Source: Streptomyces sp. MMG1533
GTDB lineage: Bacteria > Actinomycetota > Actinomycetes > Streptomycetales > Streptomycetaceae
Assembly: GCF_001279775.1 (NCBI RefSeq)
Contig: NZ_LGDG01000189.1
Span: forward strand, 1-64,000
Direction: 5' to 3'
Length of the DNA stretch: 64,000 nucleotides
In this document: one piece after another, positions 18,022 through 27,000 of the stretch
Numbering within the stretch: the stretch's first letter is position 1
Layout: each line of letters begins with the position of its first letter
Made by a program: the position numbers and the translations under genes
Notes under the pieces: model-generated
The model's database searches: none
What the model was told of the DNA's origin: nothing
The model's input: only the letters and a program-made list of their open reading frames with translations

Positions 18022-18502
18022 GTCCTCGGTCCTCCTGGAGGTCGTCCTGGTCAAGGCGGGCCGTACGAAGATCCGTTACGAGGCCGAACTCCTCGGCGAC
18101 GACGGCACGCGGCTCGCCGTCCGCGCCCCCTGGGCCGGCGAGGGCGTCCGCGACTTCGGCTTCGTCCGCTTCGAGCCCGGCGACGTCTTCACCGAGTACT
18201 ACTGGCGGGACCGCTGGTACGCGGTGAAGGAGGTCCGCGACTCCACGGGCGCGCTGAAGGGCTGGTACTGCGACGTCACCCGACCGGCCACGCGGTCCGG
18301 CGCCGAACTCGTCGTGGAAGATCTCGACCTGGACCTGTGGCTGTCGGCCGACGGCACGGACGTCCTGCGCCTGGACGAGGACGAGTTCGCCGAGAGCGGT
18401 CTCGCGGAGCGGGATCCGGGGGCGGCGGCCGCCGCGGTGGCCGCCCTCGACGAGCTGGAGGCGCTGGCGCGCGCGGGCGGTTTCGACGCGCTCCTCGCGT
18501 GA
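18002..18502 (+). CDS. DUF402 domain protein (FomD/YgaC-like)
   Basis: A 166-residue protein in which about residues 10-140 form the DUF402 beta-barrel. A W-Y-A-V-K-E-V segment, L-K-G-W-Y-C-D-V-T-R-P and the acidic D-L-D-L-D-L-W-L motif carry the metal-binding Asp/Glu residues of this family. Characterised members such as FomD hydrolyse nucleotidyl-phosphonate or nucleoside di-/triphosphate bonds. A helical Ala-rich tail follows. GGAGG precedes ATG 18002, and the gene begins inside the upstream acetyltransferase. Role: cytoplasmic nucleotide or phosphonate hydrolase by family, unproven here. Confidence 0.88.
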   Translation: MSANSAESSVLLEVVLVKAGRTKIRYEAELLGDDGTRLAVRAPWAGEGVRDFGFVRFEPGDVFTEYYWRDRWYAVKEVRDSTGALKGWYCDVTRPATRSGAELVVEDLDLDLWLSADGTDVLRLDEDEFAESGLAERDPGAAAAAVAALDELEALARAGGFDALLA

Positions 18503-18509
18503 CCCGCCC

Positions 18510-19127
18510 TCAGCCGACCACCGCCACCACCGCGTACCGCTCGTCCTCCACCTCCTTCCCCCACAGCAGCGCGTCGCCCGACAGCCGGTCCACGCGCACC
18601 TGCCCGGCGAGCGGGGCGAGGAGGGCGGTGAGCCGGTCGGCGGGTATGCCCACCGGGCTGACCGTCCCCCACACGCCCTCGACCAGCACCAGCCGGCCGC
18701 CGGGACGCAGCAGCTCCCGCCAGTGCCGCAGGGCGCGGCCGGGGTCGGGCAGCGCCCACAGCACGTGCCGTACGAGCACGGCGTCGAAGCGCTCCTCCCC
18801 CACGGGCGGTTCCGTCGCGTCACCGACGAGGAACACGGCGTCACGGCCGGCCAGCTTGGCGCGCGCGAGGTCGACCATGGCCGGGGAGCTGTCCACGCCG
18901 GTGACACGGTGTCCCTGCTCGGCCGCGAGGAGCGACAGGCTGCCGGTGCCGCAGCCGAGGTCGAGGACGTCACAGGCGCGCCCAGGCAGCCAGTCGCGCA
19001 GCCGTCCGGCCCAGGCGTGGCGCACCTTCGGGTCGCGCAGGCCGTGGTCGGGCTCGTCGTCGAAGGCGGCGGCCTGCGCGTCCCAGTCGACACCCGCCGA
19101 AGTCGTGCCGTCACTCTCGTTCGTCAT
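18510..19127 (-). CDS. SAM-dependent class I methyltransferase
   Basis: A 205-residue Rossmann methyltransferase. SAM motif I is V-L-D-L-G-C-G-T-G-S-L, followed by V-T-G-V-D-S-S-P-A-M (motif II acidic loop), V-G-D-A-T-E-P-P (motif III) and L-L-R-P-G-G-R-L-V-L-V-E-G. The family covers small-molecule and quinone methylases; no substrate motif is recognised. ATG 19127 lacks a strong ribosome site. It is convergent with DUF402 (7 bp apart) and faces a divergent small gene. Confidence 0.88.
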   Translation of the reverse strand: MTNESDGTTSAGVDWDAQAAAFDDEPDHGLRDPKVRHAWAGRLRDWLPGRACDVLDLGCGTGSLSLLAAEQGHRVTGVDSSPAMVDLARAKLAGRDAVFLVGDATEPPVGEERFDAVLVRHVLWALPDPGRALRHWRELLRPGGRLVLVEGVWGTVSPVGIPADRLTALLAPLAGQVRVDRLSGDALLWGKEVEDERYAVVAVVG

Positions 19128-19267
19128 GCGCCCAAGAGTGACACCCGCCACTGACAGTCGAATCGTGACAACGGCCACTGACAGAACGGCAACCGATGAG
19201 GAACTCTCCCTGAACGGGTCTACCTCCGTGAGAACGCGGAACCCGGTAGACCTTGGAGGAGGCAGCC

Positions 19268-19402
19268 ATGCGCCGTGTGACCGTGCAGAAGCCCCTGAGG
19301 AAGACGGACTCCCGCCAGGTCCGCGAGGAGGCCGACGAGCGCCCCGCGGGACGCCCGGAGGTCCGAAAGGACATCGCACGCACCTGGTGGCCGGACGGGT
19401 GA
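19268..19402 (+). CDS. 44-residue basic small protein, unknown function
   Basis: This short frame has an excellent ribosome-binding site, GGAGGAGG, 6 bases before ATG. It encodes a highly charged, Arg/Glu-rich peptide ending T-W-W-P-D-G, with no hydrophobic segment. Its codons follow the genome's GC-rich third-position pattern. The combination of strong SD, ideal spacing and biased codons argues it is expressed. It sits alone between the divergent methyltransferase and an opposing acetyltransferase. No family is recognised. Confidence 0.65.
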   Translation: MRRVTVQKPLRKTDSRQVREEADERPAGRPEVRKDIARTWWPDG

Positions 19403-19417
19403 GGAGCCCAAGCTCCC

Positions 19418-19867
19418 TCAGTCCAGCCGCTTGCGGTAGTGAATGCGGTCGTACGGCCCGTCGACGCGCCGCTCCACGACCTCGTACCCGTACTTCGGGT
19501 AGATCTCCTGGTTCTCCCACATCATGGCGTTCGTGTAGAGCCTGACCTCGGGGAGACGCAGCGCACGCGCGTGTGCCTCCACGAAACGCAGCAGCCGTCC
19601 CCCCACGCCCCTGCCGTGCGCGTCGGGGTGGACGGCGATGTTGTCGAGGTACAGGTGGTCCTCGCATTCCTCGACCACCACCAGACCGAGCACGGGCTCC
19701 CCCGCCACGAACACCTTCCCCTCGGCCACGTTCGCCGCGTGGTCCGCCTCCATGGGCTGCGGCACCACCCCGATGCGCTCGATGTAGTGGTGGTACGCGG
19801 CGTCGGTGACGGCTTTCACGGCGGGTACGTCGGCTGTCGTCGCGGGCCGGATCTCCTCGTTCGTCAT
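19418..19867 (-). CDS. GNAT family N-acetyltransferase
   Basis: A 149-residue single-domain GNAT. It starts M-T-N-E-E-I-R-P-A and has the acetyl-CoA pyrophosphate loop V-H-P-D-A-H-G-R-G-V-G-G-R-L-L, preceded by the beta-strand L-Y-L-D-N-I-A. It ends Y-D-R-I-H-Y-R-K-R-L-D, as in many small GNATs acting on amines or amino acids. ATG 19867 is chosen over a GTG at 19876. A TAGATA hexamer on the minus strand 11 bases upstream suggests a leaderless transcript. The substrate is unknown. Confidence 0.88.
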   Translation of the reverse strand: MTNEEIRPATTADVPAVKAVTDAAYHHYIERIGVVPQPMEADHAANVAEGKVFVAGEPVLGLVVVEECEDHLYLDNIAVHPDAHGRGVGGRLLRFVEAHARALRLPEVRLYTNAMMWENQEIYPKYGYEVVERRVDGPYDRIHYRKRLD

Positions 19868-20008
19868 GACGCGCACGCTATCTACCTGATCTCAGTCTCA
19901 GCACTCCCTTAAGGCGGCCATAAAGATCGCCACCAGCCGCCTCCAGCAGGCGTTCTCACGGTTTCTTTGATCCGGCACGCATCAGTTCCGGTTCCGAGGA
20001 GATCCCCC

Positions 20009-21022
20009 ATGCCCGCACGCCGCAAGGCCGCCACCGTCGCCGCCCTCGGTCTGTCTCCGCTGGCCCTGACCGTGCTGTCCGCCGCCCCCGCGTCCGCGCA
20101 CGGATCCATGGGCGACCCGGTCAGCAGGATCTCGCAGTGTTACGCGGAGGGCCCCGAGAGCCCGGCGTCGGACGCGTGCAGGGCGGCGGTCGCGGCCGGG
20201 GGCACGCAGGCGCTGTACGACTGGAACGGCATCCGCATCGGCAACGCGGACGGACAGCACCGGACGCTGATCCCGGACGGCAAGCTGTGCAGCGCGAACA
20301 ACGACGAGTTCAAGGGGCTCGACCTGGCCCGCGCCGACTGGCCGGCGACGAGCGTGAGCAGTGGGTCGTACACCTTCAAGTACCGCGTGACCGCCCCGCA
20401 CAAGGGGACCTTCAAGGTGTACATCACCAAGGCCGGTTACGACCCGACGCAGCCGCTCGCCTGGGACGACCTGGACCTGGCCGACCCGGTGGCGACGGTC
20501 ACCGACCCGGCCGCGTCCGGCAGCTTCTACACCTTCTCCGGCACCCTCCCCGAGCGCTCCGGCAAGCAGCTGCTGTACGCGATCTGGCAGCGCTCGGACA
20601 GCCCGGAGGCGTTCTACTCCTGCTCGGACGTGGCATTCGGCGGCGGGAGCGGCAACAGCGACAGCGGTGGCAGCGACAGCGGTACGACGAGCAGCGCGTC
20701 GCCCGTCCCGACCGCCTCCGCCCCCTCCGAGGAGCAGATCGAGGACGGCGGCGACCAGTCGACGGTCGAACACCACGGCCACGGTGACCAGGACGCCGGC
20801 ACGTCGGCGGCGCCGGAAGCGCAGCCGGTCACGCAGACCGAGAGCTCCGTGCCCGACGAGGCGAAGGCGGCCGGCACCACCGAGAACCTCGCCGAGACCG
20901 GCGGCGACAGCAGCACCCCGTACGTCGCCGTGGGCGGCGCGGCGACGCTGGCGCTCGGCTCTGCGGTCCTGTTCGCCGCGGTCCGCCGGCGTGCGGCGAG
21001 CGGTGGCCGGACCGGTCGCTGA
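20009..21022 (+). CDS. Cell-wall-anchored AA10 lytic polysaccharide monooxygenase
   Basis: A 337-residue secreted copper enzyme. The signal peptide ends P-A-S-A, leaving His-Gly-Ser-Met at the mature N-terminus, the first ligand of the copper histidine brace of AA10 enzymes. The catalytic domain (about 31-215) contains C-Y-A-E-G-P, W-N-G-I-R and A-I-W-Q-R-S-D-S-P-E-A-F-Y-S-C-S-D-V. A Ser/Gly/Thr/His-rich stalk follows, then L-A-E-T-G, a hydrophobic helix and an Arg tail, a sorting signal of the LAXTG type recognised by class E sortases. It should cleave chitin or cellulose oxidatively while bound to the wall. GAGGAG precedes ATG 20009 by about 8 bases. Confidence 0.93.
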   Translation: MPARRKAATVAALGLSPLALTVLSAAPASAHGSMGDPVSRISQCYAEGPESPASDACRAAVAAGGTQALYDWNGIRIGNADGQHRTLIPDGKLCSANNDEFKGLDLARADWPATSVSSGSYTFKYRVTAPHKGTFKVYITKAGYDPTQPLAWDDLDLADPVATVTDPAASGSFYTFSGTLPERSGKQLLYAIWQRSDSPEAFYSCSDVAFGGGSGNSDSGGSDSGTTSSASPVPTASAPSEEQIEDGGDQSTVEHHGHGDQDAGTSAAPEAQPVTQTESSVPDEAKAAGTTENLAETGGDSSTPYVAVGGAATLALGSAVLFAAVRRRAASGGRTGR

Positions 21023-21032
21023 TCCAAGGGTT

Positions 21033-21071
21033 CCGGGGCCTGACCGGCGGCTCAGGCCGGACAGGCCCCGG
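21033..21071. terminator. Bidirectional hairpin terminator between LPMO and lipase genes
   Basis: CCGGGGCCTG and CAGGCCCCGG pair perfectly around a 19-base loop that itself contains a smaller complementary stretch. It sits in the 55-bp convergent gap and can serve both genes. Confidence 0.8.
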
Positions 21072-21077
21072 CAGCAC

Positions 21078-21938
21078 TCAGCCGACCGCCGACGCGCAGG
21101 TGGTCGGGGTGGCGTGCGCCGGGTCAAGGGCGTTGGCCACCTCGTGGAAGGCGATCCGGTCGACCAGACCGATCAGCGCGTGCTCGGACAGGTCGACCGG
21201 GCACAGGTCCTGGAGCAGGACGTTGCGCACGCCCGGCCCGCTGAGGAACTGGCTCTGGTACGGCGTGACCACCTCGTCGTATTTGGTGGCGAGGACCGTG
21301 TACCGGACGCCGGGCACGGTGTCGCCCCCCTCGTTGAGCTTGGTGAGGAAGGCGGAGCCGGCGGCCTGGTCGGCGAGGGCGGGGGTGTTGGCGGTGAGCA
21401 GGTCCCCGATGCCGGGGAAGTACGGCAGGAGGTTGGTGAAGCCGGAGAGCGTGGTGCCGTGGTTGCTGGGCGCGATGCCGACGAGGGCGTTCACCTTGGC
21501 GGCTCCGCCGAGGAACTTCAGGTAGTAGCGGGGCATCATGCCGCCCTGCGAGTGGCCGACGAGGTCGGTCTCGGCGGCGCCGGTCGCGGCGAGCACCTTG
21601 TCGACGTAGGCCTTCAGCTGCTCCGCCGACTTGTCGACCGGGCCGAGGGCGTGGATGAGCGGGAGGCCCGGCAGCTGGCCGTAGTCGAGCGAGAAGACGC
21701 AGTAACCGCGGTCCTTCAGATACGGCGCGAGGCCAAGCCAGTTGTCGACGGAGTTGGCGAAGGTTCCGTGTACGAGGACGACGGGGCGGGGATGGGCGGC
21801 GGACGGCTTGCAGGAGTAGTCGTTCCAACCGCTGCCGGAGGCATCGGCCGCCTGCGCGGTGGTGGCGGGGACGACGGCGACCGCGGCGGCCAGCAGCAGC
21901 GCGGCCAGGGGTCTGAGCACTCGATTCCAGGGCAGCAT
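21078..21938 (-). CDS. Secreted alpha/beta-hydrolase lipase
   Basis: A 286-residue secreted enzyme with a signal peptide ending near T-A-Q-A-A. The fold markers are V-V-L-V-H-G-T-F-A-N (oxyanion region) and the nucleophile elbow D-L-V-G-H-S-Q-G-G-M, with V-D-L-S-E-H-A as a plausible catalytic His segment. A pair of mature cysteines flanks the N-terminal part. It matches Streptomyces extracellular triacylglycerol lipases or esterases. GGAG lies about 8 bases before ATG 21938. It is convergent with the LPMO gene. Confidence 0.92.
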   Translation of the reverse strand: MLPWNRVLRPLAALLLAAAVAVVPATTAQAADASGSGWNDYSCKPSAAHPRPVVLVHGTFANSVDNWLGLAPYLKDRGYCVFSLDYGQLPGLPLIHALGPVDKSAEQLKAYVDKVLAATGAAETDLVGHSQGGMMPRYYLKFLGGAAKVNALVGIAPSNHGTTLSGFTNLLPYFPGIGDLLTANTPALADQAAGSAFLTKLNEGGDTVPGVRYTVLATKYDEVVTPYQSQFLSGPGVRNVLLQDLCPVDLSEHALIGLVDRIAFHEVANALDPAHATPTTCASAVG

Positions 21939-22121
21939 CGTGTGATCTCCTTGCGGCTCAAGGGAGTTGCGACGGCTCTACGCCCTGTGATCCGGATCAC
22001 GAGGATGCTGTTCACTCGTCAAGTTACGGACGAGTAGTGCACTTGTGAAGTTACGCGTCAGTAAAAACTTCCAGTGGTAACCATCGACCACTGCAGTCGC
22101 TGATAATGCACGGACGAACCA

Positions 22122-22550
22122 TCACCACACTGGCTTGATGGGACCATAGGGTGCAATGCGCCCCAATTGGCCGCCCAGCGCGCGCACTTCCCTCTCACCG
22201 AGCAGCGCCACCCACGCCCCCACGGCCTCCGCGGCCGCCTCCTCCGCCGCACGGGTGCAGGCCCACCCCCGCCCGGTCAGCACGATCAGCCGGGCCCTGG
22301 CGTCGCCGGGATGCGGCCGACGCTCGGCGTAGCCCTTGCGCACGATCTCGTCGACCAGCTGGCTCGCGGCCTGCTTGGTCACCCCGAGGTGGGCCGCGAG
22401 ATCGGTGACCGTCGCCCCGCCCGGGGCGAGCCGGGCGAACGCGAAACCGTGCGCGGGCCTGATCCCCTCGAAGCCGCGGGCGAGGACGCCCTCATTGATG
22501 CGCTGAGTGAGTTCACCGGCGACGGCGAGCAGCGCGGCGGACAGGGCCAT
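22122..22550 (-). CDS. MarR-family transcriptional regulator
   Basis: A 142-residue winged-helix regulator. The recognition-helix region T-V-T-D-L-A-A-H-L-G-V-T-K-Q-A-A-S-Q-L-V-D is classic MarR, followed by the wing K-G-Y-A-E-R-R-P-H-P-G-D-A-R-A-R-L-I-V-L-T. ATG 22550 has GGAGAA about 10 bases upstream; a GTG at 22568, six codons earlier, is possible but has no ribosome site. It faces a cupin gene across a short region with two similar palindromes, so it probably represses both itself and the cupin. The ligand is unknown. Confidence 0.88.
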   Translation of the reverse strand: MALSAALLAVAGELTQRINEGVLARGFEGIRPAHGFAFARLAPGGATVTDLAAHLGVTKQAASQLVDEIVRKGYAERRPHPGDARARLIVLTGRGWACTRAAEEAAAEAVGAWVALLGEREVRALGGQLGRIAPYGPIKPVW

Positions 22551-22595
22551 GGCTTCGGAGTTCTCCACGGAGGCATTGAAACACCCTTGACGAAT

Positions 22596-22642
22596 TGGTC
22601 AAGCTGCTTGACCATGAGGAAGGTAGTCAAGTCGCTTGACCA
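22596..22642. promoter_or_regulatory. Two MarR-type operators between marR and cupin genes
   Basis: Site 1 (22596-22614) is the perfect palindrome TGGTCAAG-CTG-CTTGACCA. Site 2 (22624-22642) is TAGTCAAG-TCG-CTTGACCA, one mismatch. Centres are 28 bp apart, and both lie upstream of the cupin start at 22662. Confidence 0.8.
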
Positions 22643-22661
22643 TCCGGAATTGGAGAGTCCA

Positions 22662-23036
22662 TTGCCCGTCATCCGTCCGTCCGATGCCGTCACCCACGAG
22701 ATCCACGGCGCCCGTTTCGTCTCGCACGCCACGCCCCTCACCGGCAGCAAGGAGCTGTGCGCCTGGCGGGGCGAGATCCCGGCGGGGACCAAGGCGCCCG
22801 CACACACCGTCAACCGGGAGGAGATCTTCCATGTACTCGGCGGCGAACTGCTGATGACCCTCGACGGCCACACCCACCACGTCACCGCGGGCGACACGGT
22901 GATCATCAACCCCGGGTCGACGCTCGCCGTCGAGAACCCGACGACCGAGGTCGCCACCTCCTGGGTCACCACCTCCATCGGCCTGGAGGCGGAGCTGGCC
23001 GACGGCACCCGGATCACACCCCCGTGGGCCAACTGA
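22662..23036 (+). CDS. Small cupin-domain protein
   Basis: A 124-residue single-domain cupin. Its two motifs are partly visible: A-H-T-V-N-R-E-E-I-F-H-V-L-G-G-E (motif 1, with His and Glu ligands) and G-D-T-V-I-I-N-P-G-S-T-L-A-V-E-N (motif 2, which lacks the usual His). Small cupins bind a metal and act as dioxygenases, isomerases or binding proteins; no specific reaction can be assigned. The start is TTG 22662 with GGAGAG 4 bases before it. The in-frame ATG at 22614 would put the second operator inside the gene. Expression should follow release of the MarR repressor. Confidence 0.85.
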   Translation: MPVIRPSDAVTHEIHGARFVSHATPLTGSKELCAWRGEIPAGTKAPAHTVNREEIFHVLGGELLMTLDGHTHHVTAGDTVIINPGSTLAVENPTTEVATSWVTTSIGLEAELADGTRITPPWAN

Positions 23037-23039
23037 CCC

Positions 23040-24008
23040 TTATGCCGCCAGCGACCCCGGCATCACCGCCCGCGGCCCGAACTTCGCTCGCACGCGGTCC
23101 GCGACCTCCTCGATCCGGCGGAGCTTCTCGTCCACGGGGTCGAAGGCAAGCTGGTAGGAGGCCTGTTCGGCGGGGCCGAGGGCCTCGGCGCGCAGGGTGA
23201 CCGAGCGGACCCGGGCGCGCTGGAGACCGAGGGCCTCGTACATGCCGTAGGCCGCCTTCGTCAGCGCGGCGGAGTGCGCGGTCGGTTCCTTGAGGGTGCG
23301 GGTGCGGGTCGTCGAGGAGCGGTCGGCGTAGCGTACGACGAGGGTCAGGGTGCCGCAGACCTTGTCGAGGGCGCGCAGTCGGGCGCCCAGTTCCTCGGCG
23401 GCCGAGAGCAGTGCGCGGCGATGCCGGTCGGCGTCCAACTCGTCGCGGTCGAAGGGGCGTTCGGCGGCCAGCGAACGGGAGACGGCGTTCGGTACGACCC
23501 GGCCGCGGTCGATGCCGTTCGCCTTCTCGCGCAGTTCGCGGCCGGCCTTCGCACCGACCAGGCGCTGGAGCGTGGACAGGGGCGCGGCGGCGACCAGGCC
23601 GAGGGTGTCGAGGCCGTACTCGCCCAGGGTGCGGGCGGTCGCGGCGCCGACGCCGGGGAGCGCGGCGACGGGCTTGCCGGCGAGGAACTCCATGGCGGCG
23701 TCCTCGGACACCGCGCAGGTCACCCCCGGCCCGGCGTCGCGCAGTGCGATGCGGGCCAGCATCGGGCCCGGCCCGGCGCCGATCACGCAGTCGACGCCGT
23801 ACAGGGCGAGCGCCCGGACCCGGATCACCGACGCCAGCTCCACCGCACTGCGCCCGAAGTACCGTTCGGCGCCCCGCAGATCGGCCAGCGCCCCGTCCGG
23901 CGGCAGCGCCTCGACGACGGGCGTGAACTCCTCGAGCAACCCGAGCAGCCCCGGCAGAGCCGCCTCACACATCGGCGGCAGCTGGAAACGTACGCAGAGG
24001 ATGGTCAT
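23040..24008 (-). CDS. ImuB-like catalytically inactive Y-family polymerase protein
   Basis: A 322-residue Y-family fold. The finger/palm region has G-V-D-C-V-I-G-A-G-P-G-P-M-L-A-R, and the helix-hairpin-helix A-L-P-G-V-G-A-A-T-A-R-T-L-G-E-Y-G is clear, followed by a little-finger domain. The DinB catalytic motifs (D-M-D-A-F and S-I-D-E-A) are missing: the N-terminus reads I-L-C-V-R-F-Q-L-P-P and the second site A-L-A-D-L-R-G-A. That resembles ImuB, a non-catalytic hub for DnaE2-dependent translesion synthesis. At 322 residues it is shorter than mycobacterial ImuB. It overlaps dnaE2 by 4 bp, indicating cotranslation. Confidence 0.83.
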   Translation of the reverse strand: MTILCVRFQLPPMCEAALPGLLGLLEEFTPVVEALPPDGALADLRGAERYFGRSAVELASVIRVRALALYGVDCVIGAGPGPMLARIALRDAGPGVTCAVSEDAAMEFLAGKPVAALPGVGAATARTLGEYGLDTLGLVAAAPLSTLQRLVGAKAGRELREKANGIDRGRVVPNAVSRSLAAERPFDRDELDADRHRRALLSAAEELGARLRALDKVCGTLTLVVRYADRSSTTRTRTLKEPTAHSAALTKAAYGMYEALGLQRARVRSVTLRAEALGPAEQASYQLAFDPVDEKLRRIEEVADRVRAKFGPRAVMPGSLAA

Positions 24009-27000
24009 CCCGCACTCCCCGGACTCTGATGCCACAACTTCCGTACCTTCGCGGGCTCTTCGCCCGCCGGGCGCAGATCGGCCCACGGATGCAGTTCGTA
24101 TCCGGTGGGCATCTGGATTCGCCTGCCCTCCGTCGAATCCCCGCCCCCTTCCGGCATGGGCTCCGCCAGCCGTGCCGCCACCACGTCGAGCCCGCCCTCG
24201 GCGCGCAGTTCGACCAGTTCGGCGAGGTTCCAGGCGGCGGCGCCCACCACGCTGAGGCTGCGCGGACCGCGCCGCTGCACCACCCCACGCACCAGCAGCA
24301 GCCAGGAGTGGAAGACGGTGTGGGCGCAGGCGTCGTGGGAGTCGTCGAAGAAGGCGAGGTCGACCAGGCCGGTGCCGTCGTCCAGGGTGGAGAAGATGAC
24401 CCGCTTGCCGGACCGGATCGGCGGCGTCTGGGTGGCCGCCTTGGCGCCCGCGACCAGCACCGTCTCCCCGTGCCGCGCCTCCCGCAGCCGCCGCGCCGAC
24501 ACCACGCCCAGCTCGTCGAGGAACGCCCGGTGGTCGTCCATCAGATTGCGCGAGGCGTCCATGGACAGCACACCCAGCTCGGCACTCAGCTTCTCCGCCG
24601 AGGAGAGATCGGGCAGCCCGGCCGGTGCGGTCTTCCGCCCTCCGGACAGCGGGAGTTGGTCCCCACGACCGCCGCGCGCACCTCGGTGCAGCTCGGTCAA
24701 GTGCAGTTGCAGATCACGGCGGTTGGCGCCGAAGGCATCCAACGCGCCGACCTGCGCGAGCCGCCCGGCGAGCGGTCGACTCGGACGGGCCCGGTCCCAG
24801 AAGTCGAGCAGCGAGGCGTACGGCTGCCCGTCCGCCACCCGCGCCGCCTCGGCCTCGCTGATGCCGTGCACGTCGGAGAGGGCCAACCGCAGCCCCCACA
24901 CCTTGGATTCAGACACCAGTTCGATACAGTGGGCGACCGCCGACTTGTTCACGTCCAACGGCAGGATCGGCACCCCGCGCCGCCGCGCGTCCGCCAGCAG
25001 CAGCCGCTTGGGGTACATCCCGGGGTCGTGCGTGAGCAACCCGGCATAGAAGGCGGCCGGGTGGTGCGCCTTCAGCCACGCCGACTGGTACGTCGGCACG
25101 GCGAAGGCGACCGCGTGCGCCTTGCAGAAGCCGTACGACCCGAAGGCCTCGACGATCTCCCAGGTACGCTGAATCGTTTCTGCGTCGTAGCCCTTGGCCG
25201 CCGCGTGCTGCGCGAACCAGATCCTGATCCGCCCCTGCGACTCCGGGTCGGACAGCCCGCGCCGCACCCGGTCCGCCTCGCCGCGCCCGCACCCGGTCAT
25301 GATGGCGACGATGTCGATGATCTGCTCGTGGAAGACGACGACTCCGTACGTCTCCTTCAACGGCCCTTCCAGATCCCGGTGCGGGTAACGGACCGGCGCC
25401 CGCCCGTGCCGCGCCTCGATGAACGGCCGCACCATGTCGGCGGCGACCGGACCGGGCCGGAAGAGCGAGATGTCGACGACGAGGTCGTGGAAGGTGGCCG
25501 GCTGCAGCCGCCCCACCAGGTCCCGCTGCCCCGGCGACTCGATCTGGAAGCAGCCCAACGTCTCGGCGGAACGGATGAGTCGGTACGTCGCCGGGTCGCC
25601 GCCCCGCACGGCGTCCAGGTCGATCCGGTCCCCCGTCGCCCGCTCCACCTCCGCGACCGCGTGCGCCATCGCCGACTGCATCCGCACCCCGAGCACGTCC
25701 AGCTTGAGCAGCCCGAGGTCCTCGACGTCGTCCTTGTCGAACTGGGACATGGGGAACCCCTCGCCGCTGGTCGGCATCACCGGCGTACGGGAGAGCAGGG
25801 AGGCGTCGGAGAGGAGCACTCCGCAGGGGTGCATGGCGACTCCGCGCGGGAGGGCGTCGAGGGACTCGACCAGTTCCCAGAGCTTCCCGTACCGCTCCCC
25901 TTCCCGCTGAAGCTCCCCCGCCAGTTGTCTGAGCTCGGGCAGTTCCTCCAGTGCCGCGCGGGCGTCGCGGGCGCGGATGTGCGGAAAGGACTTGGCGATG
26001 CGGTCGATGTCGGCCGGGTCCATGGACAGGGCCGCGCCGACGTCCCGGATCGCATGCCGCACCCGGTAGGTCTCCGGCATCGCGACCGCCGCGACCCGCT
26101 CGGCACCGAACCGGCCGATGATCGCGCGGTAGACCTCCAGGCGGCGCGCGGACTCCACGTCGATGTCGATGTCCGGCAGGACGATCCGTTCCTTGGACAG
26201 GAACCTCTCCATCAGCAGCCCGTGCGCGACCGGGTCGGCGTGCGCGATGCCGAGGAGGTGGTTGACGAGGGAACCCGCGCCGGAGCCGCGGGCGGCGACC
26301 CGGATGCCCATCTCCCGTACGTCGTCCACCACTTGAGCGACCGTCAGGAAGTAGGAGGCGAAGCCGTGGTGGGCGATGATGTCCAGTTCCCGGTGCATCC
26401 GCTCCCAGTACGCGCGCTTCCCGGAGTAGCCCTTCAGCATCATCCCCGCCGCCGCCCGCGAGGCCAGTGCCCGCTGCGCGGTGCGGCGGCCCGCGCCGAC
26501 CAGGTGCGGCTCGGGGAAGTGGACGGTGCCGATGCCGAGGTCGTCCTCGGGGTCGACCAGGCACTCGGCGGCCGTCACCCGGGTCTGTTCCAGCAGGCGG
26601 TGGGCGGTGTCGCGACGGTAGCCGGCGGCCTCGACGACCCGTTCCGCCACCCCGAGCATGGCGGGCGCGTCCTTGAGCCAGGCCTCGCCGGAGTCCAGTT
26701 CCTTCGTCACGTCCACGGGGACCAGGCGGCGGGCGGCGTCCAGGACGTCGGCGACCGGGCCGAGGCCGGGGTCGGCGTACCGGACGGCGTTGCTGAGCAC
26801 GGGCCGGATCCGCTGCTCGGCGGCGAAGCCGACGGTACGGGCGGCAAGCCGCAGGGAGCCGGGCCCTGTGCCCTTGCGGCCGTGCCAGACGGCTTCGAGA
26901 CGCAGGGCGTCGCCGTAGATCTCCCGCCAGGGGGCGAGCAGCTTGGCGGCGCGGTCGGGGCGACCCGCGGCGAGGGCGCGGCCGACGTCGGAGGCGGGGC

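Noticed and set aside
19147..19184. Direct repeat GCCACTGACAG, two copies
   Set aside because: 27-bp spacing and no known regulator; too short to claim as a binding array.
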